Part shown: piece after piece, positions 8,286 through 16,261 of the stretch
Layout: every line of letters starts with the position of its first letter
Position numbering within the stretch: position 1 is the stretch's first letter
Program-made: the position numbers and the translations under genes
Assembly (NCBI GenBank): GCA_023300375.1
Contig: JALZWO010000117.1
Span: 1-44,823 of the forward strand
Length of the DNA: 44,823 nt
Direction of reading: 5' to 3'
Source of the DNA: Granulosicoccus sp.
Lineage (GTDB): Bacteria > Pseudomonadota > Gammaproteobacteria > Granulosicoccales > Granulosicoccaceae
The notes under the pieces: model-generated
Database searches by the model: none
Seen by the model: the letters and a program-made list of their open reading frames with translations, nothing else
What the model was told of the DNA's origin: nothing

Positions 8286-8660
8286 ATGAAATTTGTCGCA
8301 ATGATCGTATTCACAGCATCCGCGTTAACTGGTTGTGCCGCTGCCGTTCCTGAACCACCCAAAGTTCGAATTTCATCTGCAGCCGAACTCACACCACTCT
8401 TTGGAAAGAGGCTGACATTTAAAACGTACCATTCAGTCATTAACGAAGACAACACAATAACAGGAGAAGCAAGTGGTACCCAGATCGGAGGCACTTGGAA
8501 ATTTGTCGATGGGTATTTCTGCAGGGAAATGACAGAGGGCCCTGAAGGGGTTATGAAGATACCCCGTGATTGTCAAGTGCTGGAGGTAGCAGGCGATACA
8601 CTTTTCGGCACTCGTGACAAGGGTAATGGGACTGATTTTTATTTGGAAATACAGCAATAA
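8286..8660 (+). CDS. Small lipoprotein of unknown function
   Basis: 124-residue predicted lipoprotein. The signal peptide MKFVAMIVFTASALTGC has a lipobox (ALTGC) with Cys17, followed by AAAVPEPP. The mature part has a pattern seen in small secreted proteins often left unnamed: FGKRLTF, a Trp-Lys-Phe-x-Asp-Gly-Tyr-x-Cys-Arg stretch (WKFVDGYFCRE), a second Cys (RDCQVLEV), then DTLFGTRDKGNG and a final strand; the two mature Cys may pair. ATG 8286 is preferred to ATG 8247 because it starts the signal peptide directly and GGAG at 8277-8280 is well placed. No operon partner is seen. I do not recognise the function. Confidence 0.7.
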   Translation: MKFVAMIVFTASALTGCAAAVPEPPKVRISSAAELTPLFGKRLTFKTYHSVINEDNTITGEASGTQIGGTWKFVDGYFCREMTEGPEGVMKIPRDCQVLEVAGDTLFGTRDKGNGTDFYLEIQQ

Positions 8661-8916
8661 ACCACTCGCAGTCCTTCACTCCGAATTAGTACTTTGCTCA
8701 GAGCATCTCTCCAGTGCCAACAAGGGAGGACGACGTCGATCCAAATGGTGAGCCGGCAAAGGACCAATCCGACTCACTCTCTGGGGTCAACGCAGCAATT
8801 TTCAGCCCTGCAACGACAGCCTCCTTCTCTTGTTGCCTTAAGTAGGTACATGCAACATGCCGTTTGAAGCAGAGCTCCCTAACACCTAAACAAGCTCATG
8901 AAAACCTAAACTCGAA

Positions 8917-8934
8917 AACGTTTTACAAAACGTT
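8917..8934. promoter_or_regulatory. Palindrome in the 8661-9051 gap
   Basis: AACGTTTT-AC-AAAACGTT, 8-bp perfect arms, 118 bases before the next gene. The 390-base gap holds nothing else I can identify. Candidate operator for the gene at 9052, or chance in an A/T-rich stretch. Confidence 0.25.
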
Positions 8935-9051
8935 CAGCAGCACCACAAACACATCAAAACGAAATGCAATCAATTGTCAGATCACCCCAACATCACTTGA
9001 ATAACAACGCACACACCCCGAAATTAAAGATGTACTTAATGGAGCATCCTC

Positions 9052-9546
9052 ATGGATCTGACAAAACGTAAGTCGTTAAAACGAATAGCTGGTGTCGTAG
9101 TGGCAGGAAGTGGAATCAGCCTTGCACAAAACTCTCTGGCAACAAACTCATACAACGTAAAATTTAACAATTCAGAAAATGAGGATTCATTGTCGAGTCT
9201 TCATGTCTATACAAGAGTTTCAGCGTCTACCAACGACATTGAAGTTGTCATTGCCAACACAGGCAAAGAGTCAGCACGCATCACGCAAATGACTCCATCA
9301 CAAACAAGCACTGCACGTGGCGTATTCAACTTTGCGCAACTGATGGAACAGGGTGATCTTGTGCTTGAGGCGGGGCAATCTGTATCAGTACCCATGACAA
9401 AGCATCCGGTAGTTGTAGGAACCCCTGTTAACGCGGCAAAACACGCATCGTCACTGACACAATCACTACGCTCATCGTTTAGTGTTATTACCGATAACGA
9501 TGCATTCGCACGTGTCGATGTTACTGGCAATTTCCAACTGAGCTAG
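9052..9546 (+). CDS. Small exported protein of unknown function
   Basis: 164 residues. The N-terminus is strongly basic (KRKSLKR) followed by a weakly hydrophobic IAGVVVAGSGISLA and a likely cleavage near NSLA|TNS, so it is exported; it resembles a Tat-type leader but lacks the twin arginine. The mature part looks like an immunoglobulin-like or beta-sandwich domain: DIEVVIANTGKESARITQM and LEAGQSVSVPM match the usual 'gain of dipole' phrases of periplasmic beta-sandwich proteins, with FARVDVTGNFQLS at the end. No Cys. GGAG at 9042-9045 supports ATG 9052. It stands alone between gaps. I do not recognise the family. Confidence 0.65.
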   Translation: MDLTKRKSLKRIAGVVVAGSGISLAQNSLATNSYNVKFNNSENEDSLSSLHVYTRVSASTNDIEVVIANTGKESARITQMTPSQTSTARGVFNFAQLMEQGDLVLEAGQSVSVPMTKHPVVVGTPVNAAKHASSLTQSLRSSFSVITDNDAFARVDVTGNFQLS

Positions 9547-9598
9547 GAGTTTTGCGCGGTACAAAATAATCAGTAGCCGCATAGCTTCGCAGAAGTCA

Positions 9599-10813
9599 TT
9601 AGTTAACGCTAGGCGCACTCACTCGGGCCAATGGTTTTTCATTGATAGGCAAATGTATTGCCGCAGCCAGAAGCCCGAGTACAACCCCTGCCCACCACAT
9701 ACCGTTATAACTACCCGTGGCGTCATAAAGAACACCTCCCAACCAAACACCCAGAAAGCTTCCGATCTGATGGCTTAAAAATACAATGCCAAACAGCGTT
9801 GCCATATAACGAATACCAAACACCTGAGCTATGATGCCCGTGGTTAGCGGTACAGTTGAAAGCCACAACACTCCCATTGCCGCAGCAAACACAAGCACCA
9901 CCAATGGCGTTTTGGGCAAGATCATCAGCGCTGTAATCAGCACCGCACGCAGTACATAAATAGCTGACAGTGCGTACTTCTTACTGAACTTGTGTCCAAC
10001 AAAACCTGCCAAAAATGAGCCTGCAATATTGAACAATCCAATCAATGAAAGACTCCAGGCGCCAATCGCTGGCTCCATTCCCAAATCACGTAAATAGGCT
10101 GGAAAATGCACTGTGATAAAGGCTACGTGAAACCCACATACAAAAAAGCCTATTGTCAGCAACACAAACCCTCGGTGGGCAAATGCTTCTGTCATCGCCA
10201 CCCGTAAGCTCTGGTCTACCGCGCTCTGGCGTTCTTGGGCTGTCGCCGATGGAAGTACAAACGCCAACGGGATAAGAAACAACACAACTAACGCAAGCAT
10301 AGAAAGCGCTGAGGGCCAGCCAATCGTTTGTATCAAGCCTTGCGACAATGGTGAGAAAACAACTTGCCCAAGCGATCCGGCTGCCGTTCCAAGGCCTAGA
10401 ATGATCGAACGTTTCTCTGGCCCCACCACCTTGACCATGGCAGCCAAGGCAAGTGAAAAAGCAGAAAACGCAATACCCAATCCACTTAAAATACCAGCGC
10501 TTGCATAAAGCATCGACGCTGATTCAACAGTACCCATCAAATACAGGCCCATGGCGTACACCAGTGCGCCCGCCATGATGACTCGGGAGGCACCCAATTT
10601 ATCCGCCAGCATGCCAGCGATCGGCAAGCCCAGCCCCCAGAACAAATTTTGTAATGCGAGCGCCAAAGCAAACGTTTCACGTGACCACCCACGAGCCTGC
10701 GTCATGGGCTCAAGAAACAGCCCAAGTGCGGATCTGGCGCCGAACCCGATAGCCGCAATCAGGCAACCAGATAAGATCACAACAATAGGTACACGCCACT
10801 GGCTTGAAGACAT
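9599..10813 (-). CDS. MFS transporter, monocarboxylate/OFA-like
   Basis: 404-residue major facilitator with twelve hydrophobic segments. Seen: GFGARSALGLFLEPMTQARGW in TM1 and its loop, the A-motif region GLPIAGMLADKLGASRV between TM2 and TM3, and a central charged loop (TAQERQSAVDQ). The TM1-loop phrase SALGLFLEPMTQARGWSRE is typical of the oxalate/formate-monocarboxylate branch of MFS, which exchanges small organic anions; the actual substrate is unknown. ATG 10813 is chosen over 10879 because AAAGGAA lies just upstream and the hydrophobic helix then begins near the N-terminus. It is monocistronic, with long gaps on its upstream side. Confidence 0.8.
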   Translation of the reverse strand: MSSSQWRVPIVVILSGCLIAAIGFGARSALGLFLEPMTQARGWSRETFALALALQNLFWGLGLPIAGMLADKLGASRVIMAGALVYAMGLYLMGTVESASMLYASAGILSGLGIAFSAFSLALAAMVKVVGPEKRSIILGLGTAAGSLGQVVFSPLSQGLIQTIGWPSALSMLALVVLFLIPLAFVLPSATAQERQSAVDQSLRVAMTEAFAHRGFVLLTIGFFVCGFHVAFITVHFPAYLRDLGMEPAIGAWSLSLIGLFNIAGSFLAGFVGHKFSKKYALSAIYVLRAVLITALMILPKTPLVVLVFAAAMGVLWLSTVPLTTGIIAQVFGIRYMATLFGIVFLSHQIGSFLGVWLGGVLYDATGSYNGMWWAGVVLGLLAAAIHLPINEKPLARVSAPSVN

Positions 10814-11547
10814 AGAAAATTCCTTTGTGAAGATAACAAACACGAATTGCCTGCTCCAACAATGCATGACAGCCTGCATTCAAGCAGATTGTCGCAGTTC
10901 GTCTGCATTATCCCTTGAGATCGAATGTTGAATCAAAAAAATCTCTATCTCTTTTTTGAATGTCGATTGTGGTTATCGATCGACCATTCTTAGCCGGGTA
11001 CCCACAGCTCTTGAGATGAGTGGCAAACCCAGCGTATCAATCGCCTAATCTCCACAAACGCTCTTTTTGATACCACGCCAGCGTCATAGTGATGCTGGCT
11101 CTAACAACTATGTCTCTGGCCACAGGATAAGTCGTGATCATCCAAATCAAGATCTTTAGCTATGTTGCAGCAAGACACGTTAAGCATTCAATTTTAGCGA
11201 AGAGCAAAAATATGTTTCAGAGGTGAGTGTAAGCAGGCATTTTTTTGTAAAGTCGGCTGCCATGAAATATTAATTTTTTGCAATGTAAAAATAGCAAGTA
11301 AGAAAAATACATCCAGCCTTAGGGTTGGACTCCCCATTGGCTTAGGGAAACTGTTTACAAGTACGAGTCATTTAATTGCCAGGCAATACTTTTGTGAACA
11401 TTGTGTTGTCCAGCTCCATCCATCACTTGCTTTCAGCAATGCCTATATCTGTTATCGTGTCGTCGTTGTTCATTCGGTACGTCGAGTTGCACTTGGCTTT
11501 CGGATGCAGGGAATATTATTGTCTTGTAATAATTGATAGGGAACGTC
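10814..11547. other. Intergenic region, 734 bases, no gene
   Basis: Between divergent genes. I see no coding remnant. One tight hairpin is present at 11077-11099 (GCCAGCGTCA, loop TAG, TGATGCTGGC; one G-T pair in a 10-bp stem), without a T-run. Around 11318-11347 the short phrase GCTTAGGG/CCTTAGGG occurs twice (AGCCTTAGGG and TGGCTTAGGG). No known riboswitch core could be matched upstream of the gene at 11548. Confidence 0.5.
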
Positions 11548-12921
11548 GTGAAAAAAAGTCTATTTTTGGTTTTGTGCGCGCTTGCTTTTAACATCTACGC
11601 CAATGATCCTTCCCCAATACCCGGCTTGACTGTCAGCGATAGCAGAATCACTTGGTCAAACAGACAAGGGTGGATGCAAGTTCAAGACGCTGAGAACTTT
11701 GCGGTGGTGGAGGGATGCGAAGGGCAAATCATCACATGCGCTGTTACTAACGGTCGCGTGTACCTGGTAACCGATCACACCAATAATTGGAAATCAACCA
11801 ATGTCAGAGCATCAGTGGGCGACGTAGCCCCTGAAAGCTCAAGTACCTGCAAGGCTCAATACAGCTTCCCAGAAGACGACGCCTGGTATCAATTGCAAGA
11901 AAAAAATACGTACTCAACCGTCTGCAAGACCTCTGGTACTGCTGCGCTGGCACCACCGTGCTCACTCGATCCCGGAACGTATCAGCTGGTCGAGTTTCGC
12001 AGCGGCACAATATCCGCTGCTGATACAGAAGTTCGCTGTGATGTGCCAACAAGTTCTATCTCAACAATAAGCCCCAACTCATCAGCAAATTCTGTCTCAT
12101 CATCAGGATCGTTAGACACAACGGAATTTACTAACTTCCCAATAGCCACAGGTGTGGGCTACGGCTCATTTAGAAACACTACGTGGCAAACCATGATGCG
12201 AAACGCCAGCATGATATGGGCTGGATCTACTTCCAATATCAGAACCGCTAACGTCAACGGTCGAAAAGCGCAAATTCACAGGATGAACCCAACGCCAACT
12301 AGCCGCAACGGAGGCACAGACAGGGTTAATGGTGCGTTTAATATATCCCGAAGAACAGAGGCAACGCTTGTTCAATGGGTAAGAATGGAGCCAAACTATG
12401 CGATGGGGCGGAAACAACAAGGGGGCAAATGGGGCTTCGGACTGGTCGGTGGGTCAGTGCCCACTGGCGGTAGTAGCGCCACCGACGGATTCTCCATAAG
12501 GCTCGCACCCTACGGTGATCTATCACAGCCTGATACAAAATCTGAAGTGGGAATGCATCTTTACGTCTATTCTGCCGACAAGGTCAATCGACGTTATGGC
12601 GATGAATTGCCACTGATAGATCCCAAAACCAATCAAACCTTTGTAATGCCTCGTGATGGCTCGTGGGTGCAGTTTGCTATGTACGCCAAGATGAACAGCT
12701 CAGTAGGTGCGCGTGATGGTATTTTGCGAGGCTATGTCAATGGCGTTCTCATGCTTGAGCAAACCGGTAAACAGTGGTACAGCTCCGGCAAGTCTGGAAG
12801 CCCCCATATCGATCAAATTCTTGTCAACACATTTATGGGCGGCAATTCCGGCGCGTGGGCTCCTTCAAAGGCCAACGAAATTATGTTTTCCGACATTAGC
12901 CTTGGATTTAGCGACAAATAA
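11548..12921 (+). CDS. Secreted PL14-like lyase-fold protein
   Basis: 457 residues with a signal peptide (VKKSLFLVLCALAFNIYA|ND). Residues about 20-165 form a Cys-containing N-terminal region, then a Ser-rich linker (SSISTISPNSSANSVSSSG). The C-terminal 250 residues carry the pattern of polysaccharide lyase family 14 / heparin-lyase-like jelly rolls: GKWGFGLVGG, GFSIRLAPYG, MHLYVYSAD, DGSWVQFAMYAKMN, DGILRGYVNGVLMLEQ, IDQILVNTFMGGNSGAWAP and a final FSDISLGF strand. PL14 enzymes act on alginate or glucuronan, so an algal polysaccharide is the best guess, but a non-catalytic binding role is possible. GTG 11548 follows AGGGA at 11538-11542; TTG 11533 is less likely because it puts residues before the basic leader. 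Confidence 0.65.
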   Translation: MKKSLFLVLCALAFNIYANDPSPIPGLTVSDSRITWSNRQGWMQVQDAENFAVVEGCEGQIITCAVTNGRVYLVTDHTNNWKSTNVRASVGDVAPESSSTCKAQYSFPEDDAWYQLQEKNTYSTVCKTSGTAALAPPCSLDPGTYQLVEFRSGTISAADTEVRCDVPTSSISTISPNSSANSVSSSGSLDTTEFTNFPIATGVGYGSFRNTTWQTMMRNASMIWAGSTSNIRTANVNGRKAQIHRMNPTPTSRNGGTDRVNGAFNISRRTEATLVQWVRMEPNYAMGRKQQGGKWGFGLVGGSVPTGGSSATDGFSIRLAPYGDLSQPDTKSEVGMHLYVYSADKVNRRYGDELPLIDPKTNQTFVMPRDGSWVQFAMYAKMNSSVGARDGILRGYVNGVLMLEQTGKQWYSSGKSGSPHIDQILVNTFMGGNSGAWAPSKANEIMFSDISLGFSDK

Positions 12922-13203
12922 GCGTCACGCAAGTTGCTGAAGTACAGCTCACGCCAACGCTGTTCAGAATACGTTTATATCGTTCTTCGCCGAGCAAAAT
13001 TGCACGTAACAGGAATTGCTAATGGGAATGGTGGTTAGCTTGCATTAGCACAGCTCAGGATTTCATAAGTCCGAATCATAGCTTTCGATTCCTTGTCCTT
13101 ACGGATAAGCCACGTTGCATTTGTTCGGTCAATTGTTGTCAACTAACTTATTCATCGCAGCAACGCTGTACCATCATAGTAAGCTGAGGTTGAACCATCG
13201 TTC

Positions 13204-13699
13204 ATGGTAAGACTCTTGGCAATAATGGCTTTTCAAAAAGATCTCTTTAAGTCGATTACCAGAAGCAACACGGGAACAACACGAGACTTCATCTTCCGAT
13301 TCCTCGGATTTATAGTTGCTCTGATGCTCAGTACCTCAGCGTGGTCTCACAGTGGCCACGACCATGGCGATGACAAACCCGTTGTAGCAGCTGATGTAAG
13401 CTCTTCACGATTTGCGTTTGAAACCAGCTTTCTTTAACTGCTGATAGGCGAGGCCCAAGGCGAGGTGCTCACTCTTTATCTCGACACATTTGAAACAAAT
13501 GCTCCTGTGGCAGGCGCGCTCTTAAATGTTACCGATGGGGCCGACGACCAAGTTGCAGAGGAGAGTTCCACCGAGACCTATAAGATCTCTGGCGACTGGG
13601 TAGCAATCAGTGGCCAACATGATCTCATCATCTCGATCACTGCAGGCGAGGATGCGGATTTGATGCTGGCCGAACTTATCGTGCCAGAGCCAAGGGCAC
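13204..13699 (+). pseudogene. Broken gene for metal-efflux adaptor N-terminal domain
   Basis: Two in-frame pieces separated by a TAA at 13435-13437. The first has a signal-like hydrophobic segment (FIVALMLSTSAWS) followed by HSGHDHGDD, the His/Asp-rich start seen in CzcB/CusB-type RND periplasmic adaptors; the second reads GEVLTLYLDTFETNAPVAGA and ITAGEDADLMLAELIVP, the typical first beta-domain of those adaptors. Read through the stop, the sequence is continuous (FETSF-stop-LLIGEAQGEVLTLY), so this looks like a nonsense mutation. After LIVPEPRA it runs into a different gene remnant near 13700, so the rest of the adaptor (coiled coil, barrel) and the RND pump are gone. Confidence 0.75.
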
Positions 13700-13959
13700 G
13701 GTAATAACTACTTAAAGCTTGAACTACCCAATACCGCTGAATCACTTGGTGCCGTCGCCACGGCTAATCTGGCATCCGGAAAAAACTAGTCAAACACTTT
13801 ATTACTAGTGAAGGCTTAGGTTCTGGCAGCACGCACTTACTGTATTTTGGCCTTGGAAAAAACGAAACCATAGACTCAATTAATATTCAGTATCTTACAG
13901 GAGCTATTCAAACACTGGAAAATCCGGGTATTAACAAGACGGTTAAAACCGATGAATAA
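13700..13959 (+). pseudogene. 3' remnant of an ASPIC/UnbV-type (CRTAC1) gene
   Basis: A tail of an ASPIC/UnbV domain, found by translating the gap. GNNYLKLELPNTAESLGAV starts the domain in one frame; after a run of six A (around 13782-13787) the match continues in the next frame as VKHFITSEGLGSGS, HLLYFGLGKNETIDSINIQY and LTGAIQTLENPGIN, ending at TAA 13957-13959. These phrases match the domain usually found after FG-GAP/VCBS repeats in large secreted proteins (HFGLG, V-x-W-P-S-G-x-x-Q). The 5' bulk is absent; the fragment abuts the adaptor remnant, which implies a deletion joining two genes. The frame break at a homopolymer could also be a sequencing error. Confidence 0.75.
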
Positions 13960-14455
13960 TGATAAGCCAATGACCACCACCCCTAACAATTGGCTCGTTA
14001 TCACAGGCTTACTTGGGATGTTCGCTGCATTGGTCACGGGGGTAGGAGAATACTTTTTATTGTATGCACCCGAATTAAAGCATGGTGCAGAAAATAATTA
14101 CGCCAATTTTCTACACCCTACTGAGCAACAATTGAAGCTTGGATATTATCTACGTGCCTTTGGTGCGCCGTTCTACATTATTGGTTACTGGCATATCGTC
14201 TGTATGCTTAAGCAACGAGAAAAATGGATGGGCTGGCTGATTTTAGCATTCGCCCTATTCGGTTTTATGTCTGGCCTTGTATGGTTACTATCAAACGCCT
14301 ATCAGGGGATTTTAGTACAGGCGGTAGCCGCCAATAGTGGTGATGTGGCAACAAAATTATTAGAAGTTCAAACCAAGGTAGACAAACTCAGCGCCCCCTT
14401 ATTGCAGGTAATTCGTATTCAAGTGTTGGGCTTACTTCAATACACGGCCAAATAA
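13952..14455 (+). CDS. Small integral membrane protein, possibly truncated
   Basis: 167 residues. Hydrophobic segments are visible at about 13-34 (WLVITGLLGMFAALVTGVGE), 70-88 (AFGAPFYIIGYWHIVCML), 94-118 (WLILAFALFGFMSGLVWLL) and possibly 146-160. Between the first two is an acidic, aromatic loop (NYANFLHPTEQQLKLGYYLR). The end, VIRIQVLGLLQYTAK, stops abruptly inside what looks like the start of another membrane helix, so the gene may have lost its 3' end. Its start overlaps the stop of the UnbV remnant (ATGAATAA). I do not recognise the function. Confidence 0.55.
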   Translation: MNNDKPMTTTPNNWLVITGLLGMFAALVTGVGEYFLLYAPELKHGAENNYANFLHPTEQQLKLGYYLRAFGAPFYIIGYWHIVCMLKQREKWMGWLILAFALFGFMSGLVWLLSNAYQGILVQAVAANSGDVATKLLEVQTKVDKLSAPLLQVIRIQVLGLLQYTAK

Positions 14456-14479
14456 AATGTAAACCATTGGTCTTGTAAT

Positions 14480-15685
14480 CTACATTGACTCCACTGTCGA
14501 CAACGATTTTTCAAGATCATCAATAGTTAACGACGATTTGACGACCATGGCATTTGTTCGGACGAAAGCCCTGTCACTAGAAAAGAAGTGAGCGTAATGC
14601 TTACCTCCCCCATGTACTGCTAATGAAGCATACGAGGGATACACAAACCGTTTATCCACCAGCTCAAGCACCTTTACTTTCGAATGACAGAACATAAGAT
14701 TTGTCAGCCCCGCCCCTGTTTGGCTAACAATCAAGTTCGCATCTCTAAATACTGCGATTTTTTGAAATAGAGTTAGCGGTGTGAGTTCGATAACATCGAA
14801 TCCACGGTTTTCCAGAAACTCACGCACCTCTTTTTCATTCAGAAACATACGATTCGGCGCATCACTCCGGGAAATGTAGACCTTCTTGCCTGCCACAGAC
14901 GGAGTGCTTGCTGCTTTTTCTAGTAACGTTTTGTTGTACTTATCGATTGCCCAGCCTGGAGAAATCGCCGAACCTTTGCCCCTTGGCGCACTGCTCGCTA
15001 ACAAGCAGTCGAACTGCAAACATTCCAGTGGTCGAAGTTCGATTATCTGAGAACGTTCAAATCCTAACGCAGCCAAACTGTCCCACTGAAAATCATATTT
15101 CAATGGAGGAACCAGAACGTGATCAATTTTATCTAACGAGTGAAAACGCTCTATTAGGAACAATCGCGCCAAAGCATCAACAAACCAATGGAAGTAATTA
15201 CCTTCTGCCGCAACAACATTGCCATAAAGATTTGCAGTGACACCACTAACGACCTTTGATACCGCTAGGTGCCGCCTAGAGGGTACTCGCACTTTTCCTC
15301 GATTATAGGAAAGCTTCCCAATACGTTCGCCCGTTCGAGCGAAGACAGAGCGATGAGTTGATTCATTGGTATAGCTGGTGGCCGCATATATTTGATGCAC
15401 AACGTGCTCGTGTTGAGTATGGACTAGCCCGTCATCAAGCACGTGATCCTCAACCCGAGTAACCGTCCCTAGATTAAAATAGCTCAAATCGATGGCACGC
15501 GTTTCATGGCAGTGCCATTCGTCAGCAACCGGATCAAGAGGAAGATTTGGCCCTAGATCAACACGTTTTTTAAAATACAATGGTAAACCCATCAACGGTT
15601 CTTTAACTAGCGTTTTGACTTTCTCACAACGATTAGCCGAAAAATAACGCTTTAAAAGTAAGCTGATTTCGTTAATAATTTGCAC
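14480..15685 (-). CDS. Glycosyltransferase family 61 (DUF563) protein
   Basis: 401 residues. The GT61 pattern is clear: NYFHWFVDALARLFLIERF in the middle, DHVLVPPLKYDFQWDSLAALGF, VYISRSDAPNRMFLNEKEV, and the C-terminal SQTGAGLTNLMFCHSKVKVLEL that closes the nucleotide-sugar site. Such enzymes add a sugar to capsule, LPS or other polysaccharides in the cytoplasm. The start GTG 15685 is backed by a strong GGGGAGG about 7 bases upstream. It is not inside a polysaccharide cluster; the only related neighbours are the secreted propeller-like protein upstream and the PL14-like protein further away, so acceptor and sugar are unknown. Confidence 0.85.
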   Translation of the reverse strand: MQIINEISLLLKRYFSANRCEKVKTLVKEPLMGLPLYFKKRVDLGPNLPLDPVADEWHCHETRAIDLSYFNLGTVTRVEDHVLDDGLVHTQHEHVVHQIYAATSYTNESTHRSVFARTGERIGKLSYNRGKVRVPSRRHLAVSKVVSGVTANLYGNVVAAEGNYFHWFVDALARLFLIERFHSLDKIDHVLVPPLKYDFQWDSLAALGFERSQIIELRPLECLQFDCLLASSAPRGKGSAISPGWAIDKYNKTLLEKAASTPSVAGKKVYISRSDAPNRMFLNEKEVREFLENRGFDVIELTPLTLFQKIAVFRDANLIVSQTGAGLTNLMFCHSKVKVLELVDKRFVYPSYASLAVHGGGKHYAHFFSSDRAFVRTNAMVVKSSLTIDDLEKSLSTVESM

Positions 15686-16002
15686 AAACCAACCTCCCCT
15701 TTGTAACCAAGATGCGAATTATTACATACACACGGGAGCATCTAGCGGATGCTACGTGCGTTTTGCTCTCCCAGTCGCAATGTCGAACGCCTTTTCTCGC
15801 TCGATCATGATCGCGCAATGAATCATGAGTGTTGTCACGCTCGACAAATCGCTAGGAAGAATAACTGTAAAAAAGGTTTACCACAGTTTGTCCCGAAATT
15901 AGAGCACTCGCTCACAAAAAACCTCTGCATGTCCATTGAAAAGAACATTCAAGAAGAAGCTAACTCATTGATCTAATAAGAGGTTAGGGATAGAACCGAA
16001 TT

Positions 16003-16113
16003 GCCAACCACGTTGTGGCAACCACGAACTGCCAACCACGCTGTGCCAATCACGCTGCAGCAACCATGCCGTGACAATCACGTTGTGGCAGACACTGCCG
16101 TGCCACAACATGG
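16003..16113. repeat. Degenerate 13-15 base tandem repeat with hairpin
   Basis: Eight imperfect copies of a unit near GCCAACCACGCTGTG, starting at 16003, 16018, 16031, 16045, 16060, 16073, 16088 and 16102. The last part can fold: GTTGTGGCA (16082-16090) pairs with TGCCACAAC (16101-16109) over a 10-base loop. It lies in the 576-base gap between the GT61 gene and the propeller-like gene, in which no gene is seen. Function unknown. Confidence 0.6.
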
Positions 16114-16239
16114 GATTTTCAGCCCGTTAACGACGAACTATTCCTTTAGATTCAGAGAGTTAGAAGCTAGCAAAGGCATAACGCCGATGCGACCTTGATG
16201 ACGAGCAGCGGCTACCCTGAGTTTGCCTCATTGGTATAA

Positions 16240-16257
16240 GCGCATAGAACGATGCGC
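16240..16257 (-). terminator. Hairpin after the propeller-like gene
   Basis: GCGCAT-AGAACG-ATGCGC, a 6-bp stem with a 6-base loop, starting 4 bases after the stop of the minus-strand gene at 16262. On the minus strand it is followed by TTATACC rather than a clean T-run, so it is a modest terminator candidate. Confidence 0.45.
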
Positions 16258-16261
16258 CTAT

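Noticed and set aside
11160-11547. Possible c-di-GMP or other riboswitch upstream of the PL14-like gene
   Set aside because: The conserved GEMM core could not be found, and the short repeated GCTTAGGG phrase is not enough.
11376-11591. 71-codon frame before the PL14-like gene
   Set aside because: It overlaps the clear signal peptide start in another frame and shows no domain or ribosome site.
15749-16198. Short plus-strand frames over the intergenic repeat
   Set aside because: They are made of the degenerate repeat or low-complexity sequence, without ribosome sites or domains.
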